Positions 1-12,124 of a stretch of 64,000 nucleotides of DNA are shown here, in pieces. The DNA comes from Dermatemys mawii. Taxonomy: Eukaryota > Chordata > Testudines > Dermatemydidae. The position numbers and the translations under genes were made by a program. Position 1 is the stretch's first letter. Each line of letters begins with the position of its first letter. The stretch covers positions 68,506,663 through 68,570,662 of the forward strand of contig ML677341.1 of assembly GCA_007922305.1 (NCBI GenBank), in the 5' to 3' direction. Below the pieces are notes generated by a model. It saw only the letters and a list, made by a program, of their open reading frames with translations, did no database searches and had not been told where the DNA came from.

Positions 1-2037
1 TAAGATATTTCAGCATGGCCCTCTTAACCCACGGTCCATTAATATGCGGTTGTGACGGCTTGACTCCTGACATCCGCACGTAAATGGGTCTGTACTGTAA
101 TAATGGATACTTGTTCCCATTATAACTTCATTTATATTCAGGGTAGACCCAACTGAAACAACAGTTCTGCTCTTGGTGTCTTCCAGCTTGGGCTTCAACA
201 GAAACCCTTCTAAATAGTTTTCCAGCAGCTAATGTAGGCATTTGTTAAGAATTGTTGATCACTGATTACTGAAGGACCTAAAGAGGCATTACATAGTTTG
301 AAAGGGGGGAGGGTTCAAACAGAGTATTAGCTCTCAAATATTCAGGTATTAGCTCTCTCGAGGAGAGGATTGTTGCTGGGGATAGGACAATATAGATCTA
401 TTGTCTCTGTAAAAACATCCTAATTGTGGACCTAGCTCTACCACAGATGTCCCCAGCAGGACACAAGTAGGACCAGAGAATGCTGTTTTCCGGTGATTGT
501 AGGCCAGAAGACTGGTTCCAAGGACACCATTTCAGTTGGTGTAAGGTAGAGCAGTCATATGGACTGGTCTACCTTATGCCTGAAGCTAAAGGATACGGGG
601 AGACAGAAAAGTGTCTTAGACCCTTATTTGCCTCCTCTCTTCATTATGGAGGGGCAAGCCTCTGTCATCCCCTCTCTACCAAATCCAGCCATCACATGGC
701 TGGTCTATTTATTTCCTCTTATGGGACCTGTGTTCACTGGAATATTTTCCTTTCAGTTTTTTAATCTCAGGGCTGATCTCTAGGGCAAACAACAAGCAGT
801 TATAGCCTAGAATGAATGTTTGGGGAGTGAATATCCAGATCAGCCTTTACAGAGGTATTAATTACCTTGAGTTAATGGGCAGTTAACTCAAAGTAAAATC
901 TCAGGTGTAGGTATAACCAGTGTATGAAGGGGTTAAAAAGAATCCAGTTTATTATTGACTACTGTAAGGTACAGAGATACCAGTTAAAAAGGAAATGCTC
1001 ATTATAACTGGGTCACAGTTTCTTTCAGCGATGTGCGATTATGTGCAACGTGTGGTGCATAGAACAGAATAGAACTGTATTACTTGTTTCTCTAGATCCA
1101 AGAAAACTGAAGATTTAACCCAAATAAACACACATCCTTACTACAACCATGTGGAATACACTGCATCTGTTCATTATGGGCTCAGGACTAGAAAAAAAAA
1201 CAGGGAGACTGGTTTACTTTTCAGTGTATGAACAGTTATTGGTTCTTCCATAACATAATTGCTACTGCACTTTTAGGTCATATACCATTACAGCTAGTTA
1301 CTATTTTGCTGAACAGTGGATTCAAGAGAACCAATGTCCCACCCACTGCAGAATTAAGTAAAAAGAAGGAAATAGTGTAAAGGACCATTTATAATGAAAA
1401 ACTAAATTCCTGTATCAAGTTATAGATAATCTTGAGTTTGAGATGGAAGTCGGATACAGTTGTTTTTCTTATACAGTTCTGGACACTTTTGGTACAAATC
1501 TGACACAGGTCATAGCCCAGGGGCTCTTGGGCAGAAGGCTAATAGTGTAACGTATGACTGTGGGACAGAGAGATAGGAATAGCTTTTTGAGTGTGGGTAA
1601 GAGACAGAAATGCTTTTCTACAGTAACCAAATATTATTTTTTATCAGACTTCTAAAAGTTTCAACCTACCCTAATTTTTCCAATGAATCTAATAGAACTG
1701 CATTAAACTGCAGGGGAGATGAGAACATAAATTTGATTCCTTTCATTCCATGTAATATTAGGATCGGTATTCTTTCTAGCTGTAATAACCTCTAGACTTC
1801 AGCAAAATTGAAAACCTTTAAATAGCCTTCCACAACCTTTCAGCGTAGTAATGAAGTTTTAAGTGCTCACTGGGGATTTTCAGTTCAGAAAAATCTAAGG
1901 AGCAGTAGATATTAAAATCTAATGTTTACTTCAACTCTTTTACAGCCTAATGGGTTTTTCTGACAGTGTAATTTTTAAAAGGTTGGGTTTCATTTATTAA
2001 TATAGTATATTCACCCTGGAAATCTTTCTTCTTTAAG
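1..2037. other. Intronic or intergenic DNA, no gene seen
   Basis: I see no conserved coding segment, repeat family or RNA gene that I can name here. The short open frames (for example 480-764) have no family features and ordinary non-coding composition. The stretch ends at a polypyrimidine tract followed by AG at 2036-2037, the acceptor of the first dynein exon, so it is probably intron. Confidence 0.5.
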
Positions 2038-2146
2038 GACTCTAATGGGAGCCTTACAGTTAAACCTTGGCACAGCACCTCAAGGGCCAGCAGGAACAGG
2101 GAAAACCAAAACTTGCAAAGGCCTTGCTGGAGCTGCAGCAAAGCAG
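2038..2146 (+). CDS. Axonemal dynein heavy chain, AAA1 Walker A exon (probably part of a decayed gene)
   Basis: The frame reads [11 protein letters not shown], then GPAGTGKT, then a helix ending AAAKQ. This is the start of AAA1, the main ATP-hydrolysing module of dynein heavy chains, which power ciliary beating. The P-loop GPAGTGKT is intact. Acceptor AG is at 2036-2037 after a pyrimidine-rich tract, and the donor GTAAAA starts at 2147. The exon ends in phase 0 and joins directly in frame to the exon at 8448. The helix after the P-loop ([15 protein letters not shown]) departs from the usual KTET..DLAKALAKQ pattern: the Glu after KT is Lys and the Asp before LA is Gly. That fits relaxed constraint. 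By eye the locus is nearest the single-headed inner-arm group (DNAH3/7/12), but the paralogue is unresolved. Whether this exon is still used is doubtful because downstream exons are broken. Confidence 0.82.
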
Positions 2147-3049
2147 GTAAAAAAAAAATAAAAAATAAAGCCTCATGATTTAAACACCACATGGGGCAAA
2201 AAACAAATTAAGGATGTGGACTCCCTGTGTGCACATAATTACAAGTATGTGAGTCATTGGAGTCAGCACAGTTGCTCATCTGCCCAAAGACCTACCTAGG
2301 AGAAATGGTTGCACTCAAAGCTGGGAGTAGATAAGAAGATTATTTTAAAAAGCAGTTGTTAAAGTGGGTAATGGTCAGGAGAGAAAATTGCAGGGTGAAT
2401 TTGCACTGATTAGAGAAACACAGTTTGTACGTACGTGCAGAACTCTGAAGCACAGTATGGCATTGGAAAGATTCCCACTTTGTGTAGTGGGTAAAATAAG
2501 CCTATATTTGAAAAGAAAAGATGTGAATTCAATCTAAACTGTAATAAAATCAGTCCTTAGTATTTTTTCTCTGTGCATGTGTCTGAACGTTATATGTAAA
2601 AGACTTGCTGATATTTGTAGGATACGTAGACTTGTGTGACCAGTGGTTTGGTAGGATAAGCGCACTGATATATCAGGTGCAGATTTGCTTCCATTAACTA
2701 TAATGTAGTAAAATTGCACCTAGGGATGTTCTTTTGATTTTTTAAATATAATTCTCTTAAGTCGTAAAAGGAAAGTGACACATGGGGGAGAAAATATTAT
2801 AGTTAGAAGATAAAGAGTCCAGTGGCCCTAAAGTGAAGAATATTTCAGTGTTTCCTCACATTAATTTAAATAAAGAAATGAGGGAGAGGGACTTTCCTCC
2901 TCTAGATGCACGTGTGAAACTCCTAACCAGATGGGCGTAGCAAATAAAGGGGAATAGGCCCCAGAATATGTACTCTCCCTGTGAAAGATTCTTGTCATCA
3001 TCATGCAATATCAGCAAACCCCAGTGTTGAAGTAATTCCTAGCTAAGAA
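2147..3049. other. Intron, nothing recognised
   Basis: AT-rich sequence within the first dynein intron. No repeat or coding block was identified. Confidence 0.4.
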
Positions 3050-3170
3050 GGGCTTCAATGCAGCAAAGCACAGAAGCACATGCTAAACTTTAAGCATGTG
3101 CTGAACCCTACTCCTATTCAGCAAAGCACTTTAAATGCATGCTTCACTGGTTTCCTGAATCAGGGCCACT
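3050..3170. repeat. Dispersed AAGCAC/GTGCTT hairpin repeat
   Basis: A block rich in AAGCAC and its complement, with a small perfect hairpin: gcacatgct at 3076-3084 pairs with agcatgtgc at 3093-3101. A related block lies at about 60478-60648 and a weak trace near 58980. I know similar sequence as an interspersed repeat in sauropsids but cannot name the family with certainty. Confidence 0.45.
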
Positions 3171-3224
3171 GGAAGGGATAGGAGAACCTGAAGCTAATTA
3201 TTTATGTCTTTGACACTGAGTACA

Positions 3225-3352
3225 TTTCCTAGAGCTCTGTGTAAGCTTAAAAGCTTGTCTCATCAACAGAGGTTGGTCCAATAAAATATGGTACCTAACC
3301 CACCCTAATGTCCTGGCACCAGCATGGTTACTACAAAACAGCATACATCTTT
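3225..3352 (+). mobile_element. Penelope-like element, isolated 3' tail
   Basis: This stretch (AGCTCTGTGTAAGCTTAAAAGCTTGTC, with AGGTTGGTCCAATAAAA further on) matches the tail of the Penelope-like element ending near 50745 and the fold-back copy at 42945-43140. Only the last ~130 bp is present, as expected for a 5'-truncated retroelement copy. No coding part is attached. Confidence 0.6.
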
Positions 3353-3527
3353 GACAGACATTTGTCCACACTTCTGGGCACTGCTGGTTATTTGAGGAAA
3401 GGGGGCACTTTCTGGCACATTCTACGATGCTCCAGTTCAGAGCTTCTCAAACTGTGTTCCACTGGCAGAGTGCAGTGTACCTCTGTGAAATCCACAGCGC
3501 TGTGGCCAGAGAGTGATAGATGGAATA

Positions 3528-3639
3528 GGATGACCAGACAGCAAGTGTGAAAAATTGGGATGGGGGTAATAGGAACCTATACAAGAAAAAGACCCCAAAA
3601 TCAGGACTGTCCCTAGAAAATCGGGACATCTGGTCACCC
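3528..3639. mobile_element. Mariner-type MITE, copy 1 of 4
   Basis: A 112-bp non-autonomous element with complementary ends (GGATGACCAG...CTGGTCACCC) and TA on both sides (3526-3527 and 3640-3641). A TA target duplication is the Tc1/mariner signature. Related copies are at 7567, 29204 and 44359, all ~112-120 bp and in the same orientation. It is non-coding; the short ORFs crossing it are incidental. Confidence 0.8.
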
Positions 3640-3641
3640 TA

Positions 3642-5045
3642 AGCTGGAAGCACTGATGTGAAGAGCAATAATCTCAATACTCAGCAGATGTCTCCTCTGA
3701 CATCCTTCAATTGTTCAACATTCCTTGCTCAATAACTGTGCTGATGCATCAAAAGGCCTGAACTGGCTAGCAGTGTGGTGTGGAGCATCTCCTCTGTCCC
3801 TCAGAGCTGGCAGGTTCTGGAAGGATCTAACTAGGGAGAGAAAATCTGAGAGGTTAAGAGATTCTCACAATATGGAGGAGTACAATCAAAGCGAGAGAGA
3901 GAGAGAGAGCGCGTGGAGGGAGGGAAATAAAAGGTGTTTGAAGGAGACTTAGCTGGCTCAGAAATGCTGTCATATCAACAGCTGCAGCAAGCTTGGGTTC
4001 ATGAGAGGCCCAGAGAGATTAATGTGATGTTTACTGTTTGTGCTCCAGGAAAAAATATGAAGTCTGAACTACTGCGTACTGTTTCAGAGATCTCTATAGG
4101 TCATTTGAATTTCAGGGGGAATCAGGAGTCTCCCATTTGTCATGGTTAAGTCTGGCTACAACTGCTGTTTAACAGGAAACCTCTATTTGTTATTCCCCTG
4201 TTTCCACAATACATGCACCATTTCTGGCTGTCACTTATCTTTTCCTCACTTTAGACTCATCTGGGTCTCAGCCTCCCACAGCTTGCATGGGACAGGTGGA
4301 GGTCCTTTCAGGGCTGACTCTTAGTCCTTGCAGACATGAGTCCCCATCAGATGACTTTAGAGAGGGTCGTGGATTTGTTTGACCCAGCGTTGGAGACAGA
4401 GAGCAAGAGGGAAAGTGATAGCTGACAGGGAGGGAAAGAGGGCTAAGGGGGAAAAAAACGGTAATTGAAAAGAAGAACAAAGTATGGAAAAAATGAAATA
4501 CCCCTTGCCTCATTCCTGCAAAATCATAGAAGGGACAGGAATAAGTGGGCCTGTGAAGATTGAAAGAGCAATGATAGCAGCCGATAAAGTCAGAGCTTCT
4601 GTGGCATGTTAAGCCTACTGGTCCAAATCCCTCCCTGGTGTAGCTCCCCTGAATTCAGATATTTAAAAGTAAGCCCATCAGAATAGAGACTTCTATTAGA
4701 CAGATGCATGGGGGCAAAACCAGTTACATTTATGATAGATTTGACCCGTTGACCCTCCCTAGGGCTAAAATGTGACATTAAGCCACAGCACTCCATTGAG
4801 AATAAGGTACCTTCGCACCTCACCAGCAGTAGGTCGGAGAGGCTATATTGCCTCAAGCCACCGTCAGTAGAGTGCTTCTTTGTTGTGACCTGCTGGGAGC
4901 TAAGCACAAACTGCAGCAGGACCAAAGCTAAATGAATGGGTAGCATGATGGCAAATAAAATTATTGTTGACAAATGCATGGTAATGGACATTCAAAGGCA
5001 TAATTTGAACTACTTGAGCACATTGCTGAGTTCTAAGTAACTGTA
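3642..5045. other. No gene seen; short GA run
   Basis: Non-coding sequence. A (GA)n run lies at about 3892-3909. A 133-codon minus-strand open frame at 4590-4991 resembles no protein I know and is not supported. Confidence 0.4.
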
Positions 5046-5842
5046 ACCACTCAGGAAAAAAAGACATCAGTATCACTGCAGACAGCTCAGTGAAAGCCTC
5101 TGCTCAATATGCAAATGTGCAGTGGCAGACAAAAAATGGCAAACAAAATGTTAGGCTGTATAAAGAATGGGGTGGAAAATACTACTGAAGATGATACAGT
5201 GCCACTCTTTAAATGAATGGTAAATCTTCATAGGGAATACTGTGTTCAGTTCTTTTCACCCTATCTGAGAAATGATCTAATAGAAATAGAGATTGTGCAG
5301 AGGCACACAACAAAAATGAACAGTGACAGAGAAAAGTTACTGTATGAGGAGTGATTTAAAAAAATCCTGGGTCTGTTCAATTTATAGCAAAGACAGTATG
5401 GAAGAGATAGGGTGTACAGAATTACCCAGTTTCTCTCTTAATGCCAGAGCACAAGGACACTCAGTGAATTTGAAAGGCAACAAATTTAAAATGGATACAA
5501 GGAAATAGTTGTTCATTTAATACACAACTAAGCAGTGGAACTCAATGCCAGAAGGTATCAGTAAAGCCAAGGGCTTACTAAGATAGAAAATATGACTAGA
5601 CATTTATACAGATAATGAGAACATCCAGTCACATTAGACGGGATAACTTTTATTTTAGTAGTAATGATATGAAGCCGAATGTTGCAGGGCATACTTCAAT
5701 CACTAACTGACAAGGTTAGATAGAAAGTTCTCTTGAGTGCATATTTGTCCCAGTATAGGCTCTCTTGTATCTTTCTTTAATACTGAGCACTGTTGGACTA
5801 GATGGACTGCTGGTTTGATCCCATATCGCAATTCCTATGTTC
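5046..5842 (+). mobile_element. CR1-type LINE, 3' part, sense
   Basis: Broken reading frames match the C-terminal end of CR1 reverse transcriptase polyproteins, including a stretch like KMLGCIKNGVE near 5150 and a block like HSVNLKGNKFKMDTRK near 5470. A typical CR1 3' end closes it: 'ttggactagatggactgctg' near 5791 and 'caattcctatgttc' ending near 5842. Frameshifts and stops make it non-functional. It is truncated at the 5' end, as usual for CR1. Confidence 0.72.
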
Positions 5843-7566
5843 CTGAATATTTAGACACAAGTGATTGGAATGACTCACAGAAAGAATTGAGGCTTTGTGT
5901 GGCTGAGGCTCGCTGTTGATCATAGGCGAGGGCCATTTCTGTGCTTTTTGCCAACATACAGATAGCAGACTGCTGATTCCACTGCAACCTCAAGGGATGA
6001 GCACAGCTGATAAGATTATCCACCTACTGCAATGAACAGTGTTTTCATCCTGTATTTAGGTACATTAACACATATCTTAAAATGTGTTAACTAGCACAAA
6101 ACACACAAGTACTATGCATAAAAGACAAAGGGATTGGGTAAGGGAGGAAGCCACTGGCAGGTAAGACTTAGGGGGTAAAGATCTTATCTCCACTTACATT
6201 ACATATACACCAACTTTTAGTTTTCCATTATGCCAGTGGAAAGGGGTGGCTTACTAGTAGGAGGGCTTAAGAGCAGACTTCTGCTTCCCATGCTAGGGTC
6301 CAGAGCGCAGTCAATGGCGTACAACCTAAAATCAGTCATCACCTATTGGAGCAGGTGGTTGGCTGGGATCCTTTGAGTCATTTCAATATCTAACTTGAGG
6401 GTGTAACCTGTTTACAAAATGCTAAAAAGAGTAATGAGGAAAGTGTTGCTTTACTCTAGACTGAGATCAATTCATATCCTGCGGAAGACATTGAGAGAAC
6501 AATGATATGGACCCCTTGCTCACCGTCATTAGATATGCATCCTTTAATTTGGCCAAAACCGTGGAACAAACATTGACCAAATGCAACATAAAATCCACAT
6601 CTTGCTTCTTATCTAGTAGAGTTTCATTTATTGTGGTTTTTTGTTTTGACCGTCATTTATATTTTACAAAACCACATCTGTGGGAGAAGAGCTCTGTCCT
6701 GCCTGGCCTTCAAAACTTTCTATTGATTCTATCAGCACACCATTACTAGGGAAGGAGGAATGGAATCAGTCACCCTTTATAAACAGATAACCAGGAAGTC
6801 AATAGCCTTTAGTCATTTTTCATAGGCCCCTTCACCTGAACTCACTTTCCTGGACACTGTACCTGGCCAGCCCAGATGACCTACAGAGACAATGGCAGAA
6901 CTTCAAGGCTTTGGTACAATTTACATAGGGGGAACACACACTATTGCCTCAGTTACAGGCACTGCTGATGCATCTAAATCTCACCTCCAGAGCATTTTCT
7001 TCCAACTAGATCTTTTGTTATTGACTGTCTTCAGCCACCACTGGGAGCTGAAAGTCATTGTACTTCACTCAGGTCGCAAGTAAAAGATGGATGACCTTGT
7101 GAAGTGAGACTCATTCCTGAGAAATGCAGTGCTGTTTTCTTTGTGGTAGTTCTAACTGACACTTATGGTTGATATCCAGGTGCAGATCAGTTTGAGATGA
7201 ATTTTCAGATTCAGCACAGTATAGAGGATTGATACCAAGCCACTAACTTGAGAAAGTGCAGGGATAATTCAGATTACTTTAGTGTGGGTTTCCCCATTTC
7301 TGTGGCATTGGCTAGGAGATGAGAAAGATTGAAAGACCAGCAGGTCCTCTTCTGGTATGATAATCACTCTATATGAACACCAGCCAATCTGGAAAATCCC
7401 CAGTGTAGGGAGAATGTCTTCTGAGGATATTTAGTACACAATGTTTATTTAACTGCTGGATAGGTCCCTGGAATTAACTGCAGCTTGTTTCCAGGATGGT
7501 ACGTTTTGAGTCTTGGTGCCAAAAGTCAACCAGGAGCCTTGACAATGTTCCCTTTCATAGAGAGTA
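5843..7566. other. Intron, nothing certain
   Basis: No conserved coding block. The part at 6660-7080 has a somewhat repeat-like texture but I cannot place it in a family. Confidence 0.35.
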
Positions 7567-7684
7567 GGATGACCAGACAGCAAATGTGAAAAATTGGGAC
7601 GTGGTGGGGAGTAATAGGAGTCTATATAAGAAAAAGACAGAAACATCAGGAAAGTCCCTATAAAATTGGGACATCTGGTCACCC
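7567..7684. mobile_element. Mariner-type MITE, copy 2 of 4
   Basis: 118-bp relative of the element at 3528, with ends GGATGACCAG and CTGGTCACCC and TA on both flanks (7565-7566, 7685-7686). Same orientation as the other copies. Confidence 0.8.
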
Positions 7685-7879
7685 TAATAGACAGCCACAT
7701 CACCCAGGTTGGTGGAGAGATTAATTGCTTCAGGAACCTTGAGGAGCTACTGGGCTCCTCAAGATTTTAGGGTTTGATACCTTTCAGCATACCAAGCAGG
7801 TTACCTCTGTTCCTAGTTTGTCTCAAAAACCTTAGGTTCTCAAAATGTTCTGAAACATTAATTAATTTAACTTCAAAAC

Positions 7880-8040
7880 AATAACTCCATGAGTAAGGGA
7901 ATTGCAAATGGAGGCACAGAAAGGCTGAATGTATTGCCACGCGACATGAAAGAAAGTTGTAGCAGAGTCTTGAGTAGAGCTCGTCTCATTACTTTCAATC
8001 CTGTGCTTTAATCACAAAGCATGCTTCCTTCCTCCTTACC
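7880..8040 (-). repeat. MIR-like SINE fragment
   Basis: Contains the reverse-oriented MIR phrase 'ggaggcacagaaaggctgaa' followed by weakly matching sequence. Old and diverged; the boundaries are approximate. Confidence 0.4.
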
Positions 8041-8447
8041 CCGCTTCATTGCTTTGGAGCACTAGGTTGGTGTGGTGTTTTTTTAATTTTATATGTTTCT
8101 TAGAAATTACTGTGATTTTTTTAATTTTTTTAACGGTGAGTGACAATGAATGATGTTTTCATACTCTACCTGTAGGTGCCATCTAGGTAGGATGTGTATG
8201 GCATCTATGTGCTACTGTTCCATTATTTTTTATTTTGCCAATCTTGAAATATTTTTTTAAAAAATATGTAAATATATTTAACATTCTATGAAAATTCTAA
8301 TTGATTAAGTGTTGATCAGCTTTTATGCTATAGGATTGAATACCCATAAGCAAATTGCTGGGGTTTTTGTAGCTGGATTGTGGCAGCAAGTGTAGCCAAA
8401 TTTTTAAAGAATAAAAAAGATCTCTATAAGCTCATTTCTTTTGCCAG

Positions 8448-8567
8448 TGCATTGTGTTGAACAGTTCTGATGGACTAGACTACAAAGCTATGGGAAAACT
8501 CTTCAAAGGTCTGGCACAATCTGGAGCCTGGGTGTGCTTTGATGAATTTAATCGTATAGAGCTGGAG
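8448..8567 (+). CDS. Axonemal dynein heavy chain, AAA1 Walker B exon
   Basis: A 40-codon exon reads [19 protein letters not shown] and then [20 protein letters not shown]. It has the near-universal dynein block SDGLDY and the Walker B/AAA1 motif CFDEFNRI, whose Asp-Glu pair coordinates Mg and activates water for ATP hydrolysis. The acceptor is TTTTGCCAG ending at 8447 and the donor GTAATT begins at 8568. It starts in phase 0, exactly continuing the exon ending at 2146, so the two were spliced together in the ancestral gene. The usual CVVFNCSD reads CIVLNSSD, losing the common Phe and Cys. The open frame is intact. Assignment to the heavy chain family is secure; the paralogue and present activity are not. 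Confidence 0.88.
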
Positions 8568-9652
8568 GTAATTGTAGTACCAGTTTCTTAGTAAAGTTGG
8601 TATTCAATGAAAGTGACAAGACTGACATCTTCATTAACAGCACTGACATTAAACAACATTGACTGAAGCTTACAGTGAATGAAAGAAAATACAATTTTAG
8701 TACATTTTAATCAAACTCAACTGGTAGTCTATGTCAAATCTGTCCCTGTGATTTTTTTTTATAGTGTTTCAGCATTCTCTACTGTAAATGTTGCAGGAGG
8801 AATATTGGTGTTGCACAGTTGACAGAGTGAGGTTTCTGAGAAGACATTGTATTTGTTCATGATAGATTAACTGTGAGATCTCTCTCTCTGGTATGCAACC
8901 TGCCACTCAGAGTCTGAAAGACAGGAGTTAACTTTCATCTACAGAAAGCTCACAGTCAGGGAGAGAGACTGCCTTAATGCCACGTTTATTACCTAGCAAA
9001 AATTGCAGACAGATTCTCCAGCAAATGAGAACTCTGTTTTTTTTTTTTGTATGGTAATCTACTACACTTCCTGATTACACAGAGCATAACTAAATGTCCA
9101 TATAGGGAAAATATAGCATTACCTATGTTATGTAGACAGAGGTGATCTGGTGGATCCTTTATAATCTCATGTATTTTCTGTAGTATATTTTTATCACAAA
9201 ACACAGGCAGGCCTTGGTAGAAAGTTTTGATGGTGAATTAGATAACTGCTCATTTAAACTTCAGTTCCTGAAGTAGCACAGAAACAGGCTTTAAAAATAT
9301 GAAGTGTTTGCAGTGTTGTTCATTATCTTATATTAGACCACTATATAGGGTAACACAGCCATTTTCTGAGAAATGTTATTGCTTTCATGTTTTCCTTTAT
9401 TTAGCAGTTTATCATTTGATTCATATGGAATTTTCCAGTGCATTGAGTGATTTATTAGCTTAAGCATGTGATAACTTTGTGTTTTATTGCATTTAAAAGT
9501 GCAGTCAATCATCATTTTAAAGTTTAAAAACTAAATTATCAGCATTGCCAAAGCAGATCAGTGCAGAGAGACTGGCTTCTGCACTTCCCTCAGACATTTT
9601 CTAATAGTTCAACAAATTTAGACTATTTGATGTACAATATCTGATCAGGTAC
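8568..9652. other. Intron; expected dynein segment not found
   Basis: The dynein stretch that normally follows [10 protein letters not shown] (VLSVVAQQI and the next ~15 residues) should fall between these exons but I did not find it. A (T)n run lies near 9038. Otherwise nothing was recognised. Confidence 0.4.
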
Positions 9653-9760
9653 AAGCTCTTTGTATGTGATGATTCTGAGATCTGTCTGGATTCTTGCAGT
9701 GTGTTTATTGCCATAAATCATGACTATGTGGGCAGGGCTGAGCTGCCAGACAATCTGAAG
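9653..9760 (+). pseudogene. Dynein heavy chain AAA1 exon remnant (sensor I region)
   Basis: 36 codons read KLFVCDDSEICLDSC followed by SVFIAINHDYVGRAELPDNLK, then a donor GTAACA at 9761. In dynein heavy chains this region is FEGTEL.LNPTC.VFITMNPGYAGR.ELPDNLK. The end, RAELPDNLK, is perfect, but one residue is missing in the LNPTC part and the near-invariant MNPGYAGR reads INHDYVGR. An internal ttcttgcag at 9696-9704 could also act as an acceptor, so the left boundary is uncertain. Loss of the sensor I block suggests relaxed selection. Confidence 0.68.
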
Positions 9761-10476
9761 GTAACAAATACTATAGCAACTTTACTAAAGTAGACAAAAT
9801 TATGAAATTATTTCTGCTTTACCACAGTTTTCTCCTCCATTGGAAATAGAAATGTTTTCCCACTCATTTACAATGGTGTGAAGAACAAGGTGGCCTGCTT
9901 TGGCTCCTTTAAACAAAAAAGTAATGTGCTGTATGGTTTTCATGTTACAATACGGCATATGCTAAGAAAATGCCTGAGTGAAATCTCTTTTGCCTTTGTT
10001 CATTTTCCCCCCATCTTGCCCTCTAAAGGGAGTTCCCACAAGACCAGTACTAAGCTTCTCTTCATTAGAACCCACTTTTCAATTTAAAAAATTTTAATTA
10101 GAATAGGTGACTAGAATACTTACAATTGTCTATAACTTGTACATGCAGCTAATCAATGTCTGGAAGGGATACCCCATGTTTTGATAAAAAGATTATTTTT
10201 CTATTCAGTAAGAGATTTATGGCTGGCTTCTAAAATTACTTTAGGTCTTCCCATACCATTCAATTTGCAAATGAGACTCATTTTGAAAAGGATGATTTTT
10301 TCCCCCAATTCTTTTAATGTAAGAATGCCTAGAAAGAAGGATTCTTATGTTAATACGTATATTGCACTAAATGTGCTTTCTAGCACTTATCAATACTGGT
10401 ATGTTTTACAACACTCAGGATTTGAGAGACCTTGAGATTTATACTGCTATTCCATCAATTTTATTTTGTTTCATAG

Positions 10477-11390
10477 GAGCAATGTAGGCACCTCCCAAAA
10501 TTCAAGAACAACCCATTAGAAAATCTAAAAGGTCTCTATTCTGTATTTCAGTTCCTCAAACTTCCAGAGGACTACTATCCACTTAAAAGTCTTGCCCACA
10601 AACACAAAAGAACTGCATCTAACCATAAGACTCTAACTAAAGAATCTTTTAACCTCCAGCAACCCCAATCATTTTTAATGCCCCTGAGAAAATATGGGTT
10701 TTGCACTGTACCTACAATATTAAAAAACCTGGGCTGTGGTGAACAAACGATAAAGCTCATTCAAGAATTCCCCATGGAGGACATTCTTAGGCATCTTCTT
10801 TGTATCAAGGGAGCTCCAGCTTGAATACCTCTGCTGAGCTCAACTATGAAAAGGTGGCCTGAGAAGAGACACGATCCTGAGGAAACTGTATCACAAACCA
10901 TGTAGAGCCTAATGCAGTAGGTTAAAACCGCCACCTCGAAATCCCTCAGAAACCTAGCCGAAGCCAGAGGGCATTCAGGTTTCTGAGTAATCCCATGTAG
11001 TGTTCATTGCATCAACATAGTCATGAGGTGATTAAGGCATGGATGATGGTAAGTAGATCTGCATCAGCGGGAAAAGATCACAATGTTTTGGACCTGACAG
11101 CAATAAAAAAAGAACATGTTTGGCTACAGGAGCTATTTTATCTTGCAAAAGCAGCCCAGGATCTAATTAAACTCCAACACTGCAGACCTGAATCGCAAAT
11201 GGTGGATATGCTTCTACCAGAACTGCAGATATCACCCTTGCAAACTCTTCCAGTTTCTTCCCACAACCCACTGTCATCAATTCAGATTTCTCTAGATTAT
11301 GCCTCAGCCAACTGGCCCTCAGTCACTCCTGACCTTCAGAAAGACACTTATTCCACTGCAACGGCCATGTCTAATGGAAAAATACAGCTT
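10477..11390 (+). pseudogene. Large decayed exon of an unrecognised gene
   Basis: A 914-bp block has consensus splice sites at both ends: acceptor ttttgtttcatag ending at 10476 and donor GTAAGT at 11391. The first frame is open for 115 codons from 10477 (EQCRHLPKFKNNPLENLKG, later FLMPLRKYGFCTVPTILKN and LGCGEQTIKLIQEFP) to TGA at 10822. The same frame still looks protein-like afterwards (MKRWPEKRHDPEETVSQTM) but meets several stops. Another frame then carries coding-like sequence to the donor (AIKKEHVWLQELFYLAKAAQ, DLIKLQHCRPESQMVDMLL). Codon texture and length suggest a once-coding exon with at least one frameshift. No poly(A) tail is visible, so it does not look like a processed retrocopy. 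I do not recognise the parent; it resembles a long, polar, possibly centrosomal or coiled-coil type protein only in composition. Its place inside a dynein intron suggests a duplicated or rearranged segment. Confidence 0.5.
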
Positions 11391-11396
11391 GTAAGT

Positions 11397-12120
11397 ATCC
11401 TTGGGTGAAATCCTGGCCCCATTGGGAATTTTACTGTTGATTTCACTGGGAACAAGGATTTCACTTCATTTTTAAATTATCAGTTAAAACTGTATTATAG
11501 GGAGCCATACAACCAAAGTAACTGCAAAATTGCTGTCACATAATAGAAAGATGTGCTTTTTCTGCATGCTCAAAAAAGTGCACTCTGGTGCAGCTTACAG
11601 TAATAAGAAGAAAAGTGACCCTCAAAACAAGAGCATGATATCCATCATGCTGGTGGATAACAAAAGAACTAAGCTCAGCTCTTCTATAAGTGCATGCACA
11701 GAGTCAGTAATGAAAACAGCTATATGATTTCTGTCATAAATATTCTAATAGTGAAAACAAGCTGTTTCCTTTCTGATCCTTGGAATCTTTTAATGAGTAT
11801 TTTTAATGTGCCCGGGCTGCTAATTTCATCAAATTTGTTCCCCTTTCTCTAATCATAGCATCTTCCAGCTATTGTAGAGGTCCATGAATAGGTAATGCCA
11901 TGCAATACCCTCTGGTGACAATAGCTCTAAGGGTGCTATGTAAAATCAGTAAGGCAGTAAAATAAATATAATGTAATTTCTATAGTATTTTTTGCAATCA
12001 AAAGGCTGTTACCTTTTAGCATTAGTATATTAAGGCATTTATCATAATATTTTACAGTAATGGGGAAAATTGCAAAACATCATCAGGCAATAAATATTGC
12101 CTTACAGAGCTCCAAGTACA
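11397..12120. other. No gene seen
   Basis: AT-rich non-coding sequence; nothing named. Confidence 0.4.
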
Positions 12121-12124
12121 GTGT

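Noticed and set aside
4590..4991. 133-codon minus-strand frame with a hydrophobic N-terminus
   Set aside because: No family match that I recognise, no splice signals; the hydrophobic start is typical of AT-rich antisense.
10477..11390. Processed retrocopy as an explanation of the decayed exon
   Set aside because: No poly(A) tail or target duplication, and both ends are good splice sites.
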